Positions 11,585-21,235 of a stretch of DNA of 64,000 nucleotides are shown here, piece by piece. Location of the stretch: contig CM072517.1 in the NCBI GenBank assembly GCA_036898135.1, positions 67,799,104 through 67,863,103 on the forward strand. The letters run 5' to 3'. The DNA is from Oncomelania hupensis. Its lineage: Eukaryota > Mollusca > Gastropoda > Littorinimorpha > Pomatiopsidae. The position numbers were made by a program, and so were the translations under genes. The first letter of the stretch is position 1. Every line of letters begins with the position of its first letter. The notes under the pieces were generated by a model, which ran no database searches, was not told the origin of the DNA, and saw only the letters and a program-made list of their open reading frames with translations.

Positions 11585-14539
11585 ATGTCTGATGATTATG
11601 ATCAGTTGTTCCAATCTTTTATTGCTCAAGCTACAACTTTGGGTATTCCTGAAAAAGAACGTGGGAAATATGTACAGGATTGTTTTGATCGTATTGAAAG
11701 ACAAAAAGTGAGAGATGAAAAAAATTTAGAAGAAGCTACAAAACAAGCAGAAGTTGTATTAGCTAAAAAACAAGCAGATGTTGAGTTAGAGAAAGAGAAA
11801 ACAAAACAAAAGGAACTTGAGTTACGTTCTGAACAGAGACCTGAGGAACAAGATACGGGTTTTGGAAACAGAGGTAGAGATAGTACTTCTTTTGGTGCTA
11901 GACCTGTTTACCCCAAGTTGCCTCTTTTCAAAGAAAGACAAGATGACATAGATTCTTACCTTTTTCGTTTTGAGACTCATGCTACAGCCCTTGGCTGGGA
12001 TAGAAGCAAATGGGTTACATTTCTTTCAGCTTTGTTAGAAGGTAATGCACTGAACTTATACCACAGTCTTGCTGCAAATGGTCAGGTTGATTATCCAACA
12101 TTGAAAGACAATTTGCTTAAGAAGTTCCAGTGTACTGCTGAAGGTTTTCGCAAGAAATTCCGTGAAGTCCGACCAGACTCAAACGAACCTTTCCAAACAT
12201 TTGGTATTGAACTGAACAGATTGTTTGATAGGTGGATAGCTTTGTCCGGTGTTCCTAGAAACATGCAAGGAATAATGAATCTTGTTTTAGGTGAGCAGTT
12301 TCTAGAATGTGTGTCACAAGATCTCGCTACTTTCATTCGCGAGCGTGGATTTGTCACATTGGATGATATGGTTAAAACCGCTGAAAGTTATCGTCTTGCT
12401 CGTCCCGGAAAGAACTTAGCACGCAAATCGGCTGCTACAATTTTCGGTTCAGTAGGATCAGTTGATGTAGCTGAGGAATCGCAAGCTGCTGCTGGCTCTG
12501 CAGATTCTCGCGGTGGTTACTCAAACTATCGAGGTCGTGGCTATTGGAGAAATCGTGGTGGTTTTCAAAAGAAAGACCCAACATACACAGATTCGAACCA
12601 AAAGGTCGAAGGTCGTTTTGATCAAACTCGGGGATCTTATAGACGTGGACGTGGAGGTGGTTCATTTTACACCAATTTTGATAATTGCCCTCTTTGTGAT
12701 GGTAAAGGTCATGGTCCTAAACAATGTCCCCTTCGAAATAGTCAAAATCCTTGCCCTGTTTGCAACATTGGTGGTCATACTAGAAAAGGTTGTCCCTTTG
12801 TTGTAATGAAAGCCACAGCTTCAGATGATAAGACTAATAAATCAAGCTCAGGTTGTGCAGTTGTCCCTGTAGACTCTGAAGTTGTTTGTTCTGTTTTTGA
12901 TCAGAAACCTGGTCACTTGCATTTAGAAGTTGGTTCTGTAAATTCTACTGCTTGCTCAGTTCTGCGAGACACAGGTGCTACCATTTGTGGTGTTCGAAAA
13001 CGTTTGGTTTCTGATGAGCAGTATGTACCAGGTACTGTTCGTTGTAAAACTTTTGGTGGAGAGATAAACATCTACCAGCAGGCTAAAGTTGTTGTTTCTT
13101 GCCCATATTTTGTTGGAGAGTTGGTTTGTTGTGTTCTTGAGGATCCAGTTGCTGACTTGATTGTAGGAAATATTCCAGGTTTGATTGTTCAGCAGACCCA
13201 AGATACCCAAGTTGCTGCTGCTGCTGCTGATGTCCCTGTTGCTGCTGTCACTACTCGTGCTCAGGCTAGGAAGCAAGATCTCCCGCACAAACCTCTTGTC
13301 ACTGTGTGCGATGACTTGAAGGTCACTCGTGTTGAACTCATTCAATTGCAGAAAGATGATGCTACTTTGCAAGGTTGTTTTAAGTTAGCTGTTTCAGGTG
13401 AAGAAAAGGTTGTTGGTTCTGCTACTTATACTTTTTATTTTAAAGATGATATTTTGTACAGAAGGTACCAGAAATCCAAGGATATTTTGCATCAGGTTGT
13501 TGTTCCTGAAAAACTTCGTACTTCAGTCATGATTGCTGCGCATGATCAACTTTTGGCAGGTCATTGTGGAGTTCGTAGAACTTTGACTAGGATTCTATCC
13601 CAATTCTTTTGGCCTGGTGTTTCTGCTGATGTGAGTGCTTATGTTCACACTTGTGACATTTGCCAGAAGACGATTTCAAAAGGAAAAGTTCCCCCTGTTC
13701 CTTTGGCGACTATGCCTCTTATCTCGACTCCATTCGAGAGGGTCGCTATTGATCTAGTTGGGCCTTTGTCTCCTCCATCTGTTGAAGGTCACAGATATAT
13801 TCTGACTTTGATTGATTTGGCTACTAGGTTTCCTGAAGCTGTTCCTATGAAAGACATTTCTTCTGTTGCTGTTGCTGAAGCTTTGATGAGTATTTTTTCA
13901 AGGTTAGGTTTTCCCAAGGAAATTCTTTCAGATCAAGGTTCTCAGTTCAACTCAGATTTGATGAAACAGTTTCATGCTTTGTGTGGTACTCAAGCCATAC
14001 GTACTTCTCCCTACCATCTTCAAGCAAATGGTACTGTTGAACGGTTTCATGGCACTTTGAAATCTATGCTTCGAAAGGTTGTTCATTCTCAACCTAAAGC
14101 TTGGCATCGCTATCTTCCTACATTGCTCTTCAAATGTAGAGAATTGCCGTCAGAAAGTGCAGGTTTCAGTCTTTTTGATCGGATGTTCGGTCGTAAACCG
14201 AAAGCTTCCATTTCTACTTTTTTGCTTCCAGATATCGAGATTGTGGAACCTCAGTGTTGTGTTTCTAGTGTGGATATTTCTACAGATAGGCACACTGTCC
14301 CTACAGTAGGTATTGGCGTTATCCAGGATGATGGTTCATGTCCTTACAAGAGTTCAGATTCACTCTTGAACCACTTCCAGGTACACAGAATGTGTTCGCG
14401 GATCTGTTGTCACGCGCTGATCGTGATCAATCGGTTCCATAGATCAAGGTTTCGTGGTCGTTGCTGTGTTTTGACACTATCCTCAGAACTTGTAAAAAAT
14501 AACCTCGGTCGGTTCTTTTTTTCTTTGGGAGGGGGGTAG
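11585..14539 (+). CDS. Gag-Pro-Int polyprotein of RT-deleted Gmr1-like retrotransposon
   Basis: A single open frame of 984 codons from the ATG at 11585 (an upstream TTG is in frame but unlikely as start). Order: an N-terminal Gln/Lys/Glu-rich coiled-coil-like region (about 20-85); capsid-type Gag (about 110-290); an Arg/Gly-rich basic stretch; two CX2CX4HX4C zinc knuckles (about 367-402); an aspartic protease with 'DTGAT' (about 462); an integrase HHCC zinc finger (about 655-705, 'CDICQ'); and the catalytic core with 'AIDLVGP', 'SDQGSQF' and 'NGTVERF', spacing DD35E. The integrase C-terminus is then replaced by about 120 residues of junction sequence. There 'VGIGVIQDDG' resembles the RNase H start. 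In the +2 frame at 14338-14442, 'LPGTQNVFADLLSRAD' is the usual sequence just after RNase H. RT is missing. Confidence 0.88.
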   Translation: MSDDYDQLFQSFIAQATTLGIPEKERGKYVQDCFDRIERQKVRDEKNLEEATKQAEVVLAKKQADVELEKEKTKQKELELRSEQRPEEQDTGFGNRGRDSTSFGARPVYPKLPLFKERQDDIDSYLFRFETHATALGWDRSKWVTFLSALLEGNALNLYHSLAANGQVDYPTLKDNLLKKFQCTAEGFRKKFREVRPDSNEPFQTFGIELNRLFDRWIALSGVPRNMQGIMNLVLGEQFLECVSQDLATFIRERGFVTLDDMVKTAESYRLARPGKNLARKSAATIFGSVGSVDVAEESQAAAGSADSRGGYSNYRGRGYWRNRGGFQKKDPTYTDSNQKVEGRFDQTRGSYRRGRGGGSFYTNFDNCPLCDGKGHGPKQCPLRNSQNPCPVCNIGGHTRKGCPFVVMKATASDDKTNKSSSGCAVVPVDSEVVCSVFDQKPGHLHLEVGSVNSTACSVLRDTGATICGVRKRLVSDEQYVPGTVRCKTFGGEINIYQQAKVVVSCPYFVGELVCCVLEDPVADLIVGNIPGLIVQQTQDTQVAAAAADVPVAAVTTRAQARKQDLPHKPLVTVCDDLKVTRVELIQLQKDDATLQGCFKLAVSGEEKVVGSATYTFYFKDDILYRRYQKSKDILHQVVVPEKLRTSVMIAAHDQLLAGHCGVRRTLTRILSQFFWPGVSADVSAYVHTCDICQKTISKGKVPPVPLATMPLISTPFERVAIDLVGPLSPPSVEGHRYILTLIDLATRFPEAVPMKDISSVAVAEALMSIFSRLGFPKEILSDQGSQFNSDLMKQFHALCGTQAIRTSPYHLQANGTVERFHGTLKSMLRKVVHSQPKAWHRYLPTLLFKCRELPSESAGFSLFDRMFGRKPKASISTFLLPDIEIVEPQCCVSSVDISTDRHTVPTVGIGVIQDDGSCPYKSSDSLLNHFQVHRMCSRICCHALIVINRFHRSRFRGRCCVLTLSSELVKNNLGRFFFSLGGG
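14306..14442 (+). pseudogene. RNase H / pol C-terminal remnant at deletion junction
   Basis: 'VGIGVIQDDG' (14306-14335, main frame) aligns with 'TGIGAVLCQDQG' of the intact element at 27.5 kb. Right after it the frame shifts by two, and 34 codons starting at 14338 read 'MSLQEFRFTLEPLPGTQNVF', then 'ADLLSRAD', and stop at 14440. In the intact element the equivalent tail is 'IPGKENVTADFLSRNV'. This shows that RT/RNase H once followed integrase and was removed. Confidence 0.75.
14527..14539 (+). promoter_or_regulatory. Polypurine tract
   Basis: GGGAGGGGGGTAG lies directly before the 3' LTR (14540), where plus-strand DNA synthesis is primed in LTR elements. Confidence 0.8.
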
Positions 14540-16082
14540 TGTAACGAACGCGTTTTGCACGCAGTTATATAGAAAGACGTTATGACGTCACTGTGTGTTC
14601 CGGAAGAAATTATAATTTAGTTTCTGAGCTGTTGTTAGAGCAGAGACTATACATCAGCCTTAGTGACAGGACGTGGGTGTTCTAGAAAGACCTGATTCTT
14701 TAGGAATTACTTTTGCTGTATAAAGAATACAGGTATTTACTATTATTATTACTATTAGTGGTATTTATAATGAACTGCTAAGCTATTCTTACGAAAAAGG
14801 AAGAGTATTGCTTTTTGTAAATTAGTACGTTTAGGGTACAGAAGAACCCATGTTTGAAAACAAAGTTCGATAACTCGTGTCAATATTTATTTGATCATGT
14901 GTATACATGTATGTGTGACTCAGTTTGTAATTATGATGCCATTTTTATATTCATTCATATGTGGATATGGGGCTGAAATAGGAACGTATTTCAGTTGTGT
15001 AATTTGAATATTTATTGATGAATGAATGGGTATAAATATGTTATAAAATGAAGGTGAGCTGTGTTTGTAATATTTGTCTCATAGTCCATTGTGTGTAGCC
15101 TATGCAATGTGTGTAAAGTGGCTATGCTAGGTATTGTCACAGGAATGGTGACAGTAGTGATTGTAGTGATTGTGGTGGCGTGTAGAGACATTCTACAAAG
15201 GGAAATGATCCTTGCTCAATGTGAGCTATAAAGACATACAGTCTCTTTAAGGATAAGAGCAAAAATTTACGATTGTGTACATGTTGTATACAGCGGAGCG
15301 GTTACGGAGCGGTTACGGAGCAAAGGACCCCTGATGTGCGGCGGATGGATTTGGTCCCCATGACATCACTGGCTTGACCTGATGTGGACACCATCATCGC
15401 CGTAGCTCTCCTTCGGATACCATCACTGGTGCAGAATTGCAACAACGGTACCGAAGTGAATTTCCGGATCAACGCCACGAAGACAACTGCAGCGTCTTCA
15501 TTGTGTGGCTGTGACCCCAGCGTCGGCTGTGAATACCGCGCCGGGAGGGTTTGATCCGCGAAACACGGTCAGTAGGCCTAAATAAAAATTGTGAAATTTT
15601 CTGTGCTTCGGTGCTAATGAAAAAGAGAAGAGTCGAGTGACGTCCTTAGAAAGGACAACGACTTCTGCTAGCGTTGAACTCTGAACGTAACTATGTGCAC
15701 CTATCAACTTAACTGGGAAAAAGTACTACATTGACTATGTGTACTTATTTATCAGCTGTGTGATTTATTTATATGCTGGACATAGTTGTATGATTTAATG
15801 TATCTGTGAATTTAGTGTATATGAAGATGGTTTAATGTGTATGTTTATAATTGAATGAGAAATAGTATAACAGGAGGGCAAAGAGAAACAATTGTGTAGA
15901 CTTTGTCCTTGTCTGAAAGCATGTGTGTGGTGAAGGATGAGAAGTTAAAGTAAACAGAGATAGAACACACTCCTTTATACTGAGCGTCAGACAGCCACAC
16001 CCACACACTCATTCAATACACCATAAGTAGGTATACAAGTATATTTATTTAGATTATAATACATAAAAAACCCTCCGTTACA
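14540..16082 (+). repeat. 3' LTR of RT-less Gmr1-like element
   Basis: 1543 bp, TGTAACG...GTTACA, nearly identical to 8451-9994 and followed by the TGTAC duplication at 16083-16087. Confidence 0.93.
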
Positions 16083-16087
16083 TGTAC

Positions 16088-17110
16088 AGAGTGAATAACA
16101 CCGGCCCTAAAACGGAACCCTGAGGCACTCCGCACACCAAGACTGCTATGCTGGAGAAACAGCCATCGACAGTGACTGCTTGTGATCTGTAAGAAAGATA
16201 TGAGTGTAACCAAGCCAGGACTGAGCCAGAGATTCCAAAGTAGTGTTGAAGAGTGTTAAAGAGAATGTGGTGGTCGACTGTGTCAAAGGCGGCTGAGATG
16301 TCTAATAAGGTGAGAATGGAGACGTTACCATTATCTAAGGCAAGCAACAAATCATTGTTACCTTTAGGAGGGCTGTCTCAGTGCTGTGGGAGGGTCGGTA
16401 AGCAGACTGGTTGGGGCAAAGAAAAGCGTCATCATATAGGTAGGCAAACAGTTGTTTGAGAACAATTTTTTCTATGACTTTGGACAGGAAGGAGAGGTTT
16501 GAAACAGGTCTATAGTTCTTTAGATTATTTTTGTCTAAACTTGGTTTTTATAAGGAGGGGTTTGATGACGGCCGCTTTGAGCACAGAGGGAATAACACCA
16601 GAGGACAGACTCTCGTTGATAATGTGGGTAATGGTCGGGAGTAGAGGGTCAAGATTCTCTATCAGCATGAAGGTAAGAATGGGGTCAAGAGAGCAAGATG
16701 TTTGTTTTAAGCTTAAGATGACTTTCTTGACTTCTTGCTCTGTTATTGGTTGAAAAACTTCCAACTTTGTGGTAGTGTGGGTGGTGTGAATGGGTTAATG
16801 AGTGGGATCTCATGGCTGTCAAGAGCAGCCCTTATGTCAGCCACTTTCTGTGTGAAATAATTACAAAATACATCTGGGAGCTGACATGGTAAATGCGTGG
16901 ATGGGAGGGATGTTGCATTGCTCTTACCCCTTAGCTGATTGCAAATGTCGAACAACTGTTTACGAGTTTCGCTGCTGCTAATTCTGTCGCTAAAGTACCG
17001 GGTTTTGGCAGTGTGGACTATTTTAGTGACCCGTTTTTTTTGCAGCGGTGAAAATCTGCTTGCTGATTTCTAAACCTGATTTAAGCCAATTTTTCTCTGC
17101 TTTGCGTCGG
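16088..17110 (-). mobile_element. L2/CR1-like LINE, 5' part of RT ORF (split by LTR element)
   Basis: The minus strand reads a LINE reverse transcriptase N-terminal half. A Cys/Asn-rich lead ('LPDVFCNYFTQKVADIR', about 16850-16870) is followed by 'SLDPILTFMLIENLDPLLP', then 'LLDISAAFDTVDHHILF' (RT motif A, about 16270-16305) and 'GVPQGSVLGPVLFTLY' (motif B, 16081-16130). It stops at the LTR junction and resumes at 8445. Frameshifts separate the pieces, so it is a pseudogene. Confidence 0.82.
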
Positions 17111-17465
17111 TGTTTCTTCGCCTCGGAGAGCTCATTACAATGTTATATATATATATGTTCCCGGATCCAAAGCCGGGTACCCAAATGACCGGTTGGAGAC
17201 TTTGTAAGCCTATATATATATATACTTTATAAGGAAATGGTACACAAATTGTAAAGAAATGGAAACATGGTCTTAGTTATTTAATAATCTGAAAAACACC
17301 ATTCGTTTAGAAAGTCTAGGAGCTCTTGTCAATTTGTGTATGCATAAATGTAAATGTAAATGTGAATAAAGGGAGAAGGTGGAAGAACTGTTTTTATATA
17401 TAAATATATATTTAGATCATTACCCTATGTCACTTAAAAAACAACTCCCGAAAATCAGACTAGCA
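17111..17465. other. AT-rich stretch, TA repeats; nothing recognised
   Basis: Two short (TA)n runs (17144 and 17212) bracket a ~60-bp segment with a small hairpin (CCCGG...CCGGG). Otherwise AT-rich with no coding signal. Confidence 0.45.
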
Positions 17466-17770
17466 CAAGGGTGTCGGATAGTGCAGTGGTTGGAGCACTC
17501 GCTACTGTGTCGAAAGTGAAGCACCGTCCGGTGCGGTTAGCACTTGGATGGGTGACCGCTAAGGTGTGAAGCGACAAACAACAACGCCCCCAGTTGACTC
17601 AACTGTGATTGAGTACCTACTCTCTTGAGGGTGGGGAAGGTAAAGCAGCGAGGGAGAGAGTTGGGCATATCACCCTCATTACGCTGGCCCAAGATAAGTG
17701 TGATCTCCAACATCACGCTCCCCTACGGCCACAAGGCTATGGGACTACCTTTACCTTTTTTTTTTTACAA
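17466..17770 (+). mobile_element. tRNA/5S-chimeric SINE, copy 1
   Basis: A pol III-type head holds a tRNA-like A box TAGTGCAGTGG (17479-17489), and further on GGTTAGCACTTGGATGGGTG (from 17535), which matches the 3' internal promoter (box C) of 5S rRNA. A ~190-bp body follows ('CAGTTGACTCAACTGTGA', 'GGTGGGGAAGGTAAAGCAGC') and ends in a T run. The second copy at 50098 has the same architecture, with base differences scattered along its length. Confidence 0.8.
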
Positions 17771-18089
17771 GTCGCAATCAACTTTGTTGAACGAAGTTCC
17801 GCCTGGCCGGGTGATTTTAAAAGGGAAGCTACTAAAGCAAGTACCATTGAAAATAAAAACAGATATAGACGGATTTCTTTCCCTTGTCGCTCCAACTGTT
17901 GGTATAGGCTTTCAATATAATTATACGTGTATCTGTAAAATCCTTTTTTTTAAAAAATTAAATTATTTGTTTTTAAATATATATTTTTTGCAAGGCAGTA
18001 AGCAACATAGATTCTTAAACAAGCGAACAAATAATCATATAAAATTAAATAAAACAACAACAGCTACTCCATATAAAGAAAGAAAGAAA

Positions 18090-18123
<34 letters not shown>

Positions 18124-18480
18124 ACAACAGAATGAGGGAAAACAGAATTGCTTGAGAAGAGGGGGGAGAGGGAGGAGGAGGAGTGGAGATCACAAATAAT
18201 AAACGAATAAAATGAATAAATGAAATACACGGTCATAAAGGCACAGATATACATGTACTCACAAAGCATGCACACGCACACACATACATGTTTACTCTTA
18301 TCTCTCTCCCTCTCTCTGTCCCATCCCTCTAACCCCCCCCTAACCCCCCCCCCCCTAAAAACCTCCCCCACCTCTCTCTCTCTCTTTCTCTCGTCTCTCT
18401 CACGCACAAACATAATATATACCGCCGCGACATAGCACACACGCAGGCACACAGACGAGACAATCGTTTAATCTCCTTCA
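17771..18480. repeat. Low-complexity spacer: (GAAA)n, C-rich and (TC)n tracts
   Basis: A poly-T/AT-rich part, a GAAA repeat at 18073-18123, CA tracts near 18260, and a C-rich and TC repeat block at 18300-18400. No supportable gene. From about 18445 the sequence aligns with the intron before gene A exon 12. Confidence 0.7.
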
Positions 18481-18525
18481 GCCTTGGTCTTCCTGTATCA
18501 AAACCTCACGTGCTTGTTGTTGCAG

Positions 18526-18595
18526 GTCATTTTCCGTGCTGAAAGGGGGACACCTGGCGATGTGATTCTACTGGATAATGTTCTCCTTGCCGCAA
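18526..18595 (+). pseudogene. MAM-like module exon (Z copy of gene A exon 12)
   Basis: A 70-bp exon between TTGCAG and GTTAGT encodes 'VIFRAERGTPGDVILLDNVL' plus the start of the next codon. It is the final strand of a MAM-like module and differs from gene A exon 12 at only about four positions. The neighbouring intron also matches gene A. No exon 11 equivalent is visible upstream, and exons 13-14 are missing downstream, so copy Z is a relic or a deleted gene. Confidence 0.75.
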
Positions 18596-18639
18596 GTTAG
18601 TGTTGGCGAATTTTCCTTTGATTTATGTTGTTATCCCAT

Positions 18640-18765
18640 TCCCGTGTTAGTTAGTTAGTTAGTTAGTTAGTCAGAAACTGTTAGTTAGTTAGTCAGTTAG
18701 TTAGTCTTTGTTTATAGGGTCCAGCGGAATGCAAAGAGCCGAATCAGGACCACCGTTCCCGTATA
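18640..18765 (-). repeat. (TTAG)n plus LINE/SINE 3'-end fragment
   Basis: TTAG units lead into a ~40-bp motif (GGGTCCAGCGGAATGCAAAG, then AGCCGAATCAGGACCAC). In reverse this is the 3' end of a retroelement with a CTAA tail. The same insertion stands in gene A at 53145-53225, so it predates the tandem duplication. Five further sites carry the motif. Confidence 0.65.
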
Positions 18766-18829
18766 ATGACACAACACGTGTTTCAGCTGCTGTTCACTCT
18801 TTGCTTGCTTTGATGTAGCAGCTGGAACT

Positions 18830-18905
18830 CTCTCTCCCCCCCCCCTCTCTCACTCTCTCTGTCTCTCTCTGTCTCTCTCTCTCTCTTTCTCTCTCTGTGT
18901 CCTCA
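18830..18905. repeat. (CT)n microsatellite
   Basis: CT/TCTG-type repeat within the Z intron. The equivalent in gene A (53312-53423) is longer. Confidence 0.85.
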
Positions 18906-18974
18906 ACAGAACTCTCCACAAGTTAGCGCCGATTGTAACCAGACTTTCCATATATAGTTTACTAAGCAAGCAGA

Positions 18975-21050
18975 AATATTTCAAGCCACAATTCGAAGGA
19001 AATTTGCTCCACTGCTCATTTTGGGAGCCGGTGAAGTAGATGTTGACACCAGGACCACCGCCTTCAACTCAGCTGTGACAGATGCTGCCACTAAGATCCT
19101 TGGAAAGCACCGACCAAAGAAGAAACCGCGGATCGCACCTGAACTTTTGGACCTGTGTGACAAACGAAGAGAGATGAAAAGAAGAACACCTTACAGGGGG
19201 CTGATGCCTACCTAAAAATCAACAATGACATCCAAAATGCCAGGAATTAGATAATAGTCTGAACAAGAACAACAGCAACGAGGCCTACCAGACTGTGAAG
19301 CGGCTGACAAGTGTTAAACAGCCCAAGGTCTCCACAATCCGAAGCAAATCTGACATATGCCTTACAGAAGAACAAGAAGTCTTGGATAGATGGACAGAGT
19401 ACTGCTCTGACCTTTACAACCACACACCAAACGGAGACCCATCAGTTCTAGCGTGTCCCCAGAACAAAGAAGAAGAAAAAATCCTCCCAAATTCTCCGAG
19501 AAGAAGTTGAGGCAGCAGTGCACTCGCTGAAGAAGGGGAAGTCAGCGGGAGTGGACAACATGCCTGCAGGATTGCTTTAAGCAGGAAGAGAAGCGATGAT
19601 TGACGCCCTCACCATTATCTGTAACACGATCTGACTGAATGGGGAGTGACCTGCCCCATGGACCCAGTCGCTTGTCATCACTCTTCCCAAAAAGGGGAAC
19701 CTTCAGGAATGTGAAAAATACCGCACAATCAACCTTATCAACCATCCCAGCAAGGTCCTCCTGAAAATAATATTCAACAGGTTGAAACCCGAAGCTGAAC
19801 AAATCATAACTGAAGAACAAGCAGGATTCAGGGCAGGACGAAGTACCACTGAGCAGATTTTCAATCTCAGAATAATCTGCGAGAAATACCTACAGCACCA
19901 ACAACATCTATATCATGTGTTTGTAGATTTCAAAAAAGCGATTGACCGAATCTGGCATGCAGCTCTGTGGGCAACCACAACATCAGCCCTAACATTATTA
20001 AAGTCGTAGGCTGTTAAAATGGCCACGTCCCGCCTTTTGATATGTGTGTGTGTGTGTGATTGCGCGCGCGCGCGTGTGTGTGAGTGTGTCTGTTCTATAA
20101 AATATATATTGGTTAAGTATAGGAAATAAATGCAGGTCTTTTGTATATTGTCTCCAAACGGAGGAAATTAAGTTACGTAACTTCTAAACTAATGTGCCGT
20201 GTTTTCTATCTTTTTCCTTCATGTGGTGTATTATGTAAACATAAATGTGTGACAAAACCATATAACCCAGCATGCTGGGTACAAAAAAACAAAACAAAAA
20301 ACAACAACAAATACAACAACAACAACAACAACAACAAATCATTATTAAAGTCATCAAAAGCCTGTATGACAAGGCTACCTCAACAGCGCCACCGGGAACT
20401 GGTTCGGAACAAAAATCGGCGTGCGTCAAGGATGCCTACTCTCTCCAACACACTTTAACATCTATAGAGCGCACCATGTCAGATGCCCTTAAAGAACTTG
20501 TTGTTGTATCAATTTTTATTCATCAGATTAACGTAAGTTGTACAGATTATTAAGAACACCAAGGCACAGTCCGCATAGAGGGTAGAGCAATCTCCAACCT
20601 CCGTTTTGCGGATGACATTGATGGATTGGCTGGAGAGGAACAAGAACTTAAACAGCTTGTGCAGATGCTTGACACCTTTGTAATGGAAATAAGTGCAGGG
20701 AAGACCAAAATGATGACCAACAACACAGATGGCATCAAGACGGACATCAAAATCCAAGGCTAATCACTCAAGATAGTGTATAGCTTCAAATATTTACGAG
20801 CCATTATATCAGACATTGGGTCCCGACAGGAAATCCTCTCCAGGATCGCACAAAGAACTGCTGCCCTGACAAGGTTGAAACCCATTTGGAATGATAGGGC
20901 CATCAGTTTACAGGGTAAGGATGCTGCGCTCCCTTGTCATCTCCATCTTCCTATACGCTTGCGAAACATGGATACTCACAGCAGACCTACAACGCAGCAT
21001 GGAGATGAGGTGCTACAGAAGACTTCTGGGCATTTTCTATACCCAGCACA
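18975..21050 (+). mobile_element. RTE-like LINE, degenerate copy (Z intron)
   Basis: Frames on the + strand give a pre-RT region (19021-19500), RT fragments including 'EEQAGFRAGRSTTEQIFNLR' (about 19813-19872) and 'FVDFKKAIDRIWHAALWATT' (19919-19978), 'LRFADDIDGLAG' (20600-20635) and part of the tail. Many frameshifts and stops. A 334-bp retroposon interrupts it at 20006-20339. The copy stops abruptly near 21050, in the conserved 'RRLLGIFYTQH' region, fused to sequence that normally precedes exon 15. Its 5' flank matches the LINE in gene A intron 12, so both derive from one insertion before duplication. Confidence 0.8.
20006..20339 (+). mobile_element. Retroposed insertion with (CAA)n tail and 13-bp TSD
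   Basis: The LINE is interrupted by 334 bp flanked by CATTATTAAAGTC (19993-20005 and 20340-20352). The insert contains a GT/CG alternating tract, an AAATAAATG element (20124) and an A-rich, CAA-repeat 3' end. This looks like a reverse-transcribed RNA integrated by LINE machinery. The source transcript is not recognised, and there is no tRNA- or 5S-like head. Confidence 0.7.
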
Positions 21051-21064
21051 TACTGCCCAGCACA

Positions 21065-21235
21065 GACTGCTCTGTGTTGTATGGTTGCAGGTCGTGTTCC
21101 AAGACTGCTCTGTGTTGTATGGCTGCAGGTCGTGTTCCAAGACTGCTCTGTGTTGTTTGGTTGCAGGTCGTGTTCCAAGACTGCTCTGTGTTGTATGGTT
21201 GCAGGTCGTGTTCCAAGACTGCTCTGTGTTGTATG
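21065..21235 (+). repeat. 38-bp minisatellite duplicating the exon 15 splice acceptor
   Basis: Four full copies and one partial copy of a 38-bp unit start at 21065, 21103, 21141, 21179 and 21217. Each contains TATGGTTGCAG followed by GTCGTGTTCCAA, i.e. the intron end and the first bases of the MAM-like exon 15. The last partial unit is cut by the 1.1-kb insertion at 21236. The real exon continues at 22354. Confidence 0.88.

Larger units (their letters stand above)
8451..16082 (+). mobile_element. Ty3/gypsy-type LTR retrotransposon, Gmr1-like, internally deleted
   Basis: A 7.6-kb element with two LTRs (1544 and 1543 bp), a 5-bp TGTAC duplication, a primer-site-like sequence, a long 1.59-kb leader, one ORF (Gag, two zinc knuckles, protease, integrase) and a purine-rich tract before the 3' LTR. 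Reverse transcriptase is absent. Only scraps of RNase H and the pol C-terminus remain after integrase. The element sits inside a minus-strand L2/CR1-like LINE. It cannot replicate alone, yet its LTRs are almost identical, so the insertion is recent or the copy was mobilised in trans. Confidence 0.92.

Noticed and set aside
17150..17212. Small hairpin between TA repeats as a ribozyme or miRNA
   Set aside because: The stem is about five base pairs; no hammerhead core (CTGATGA/GAAA) and no long hairpin.
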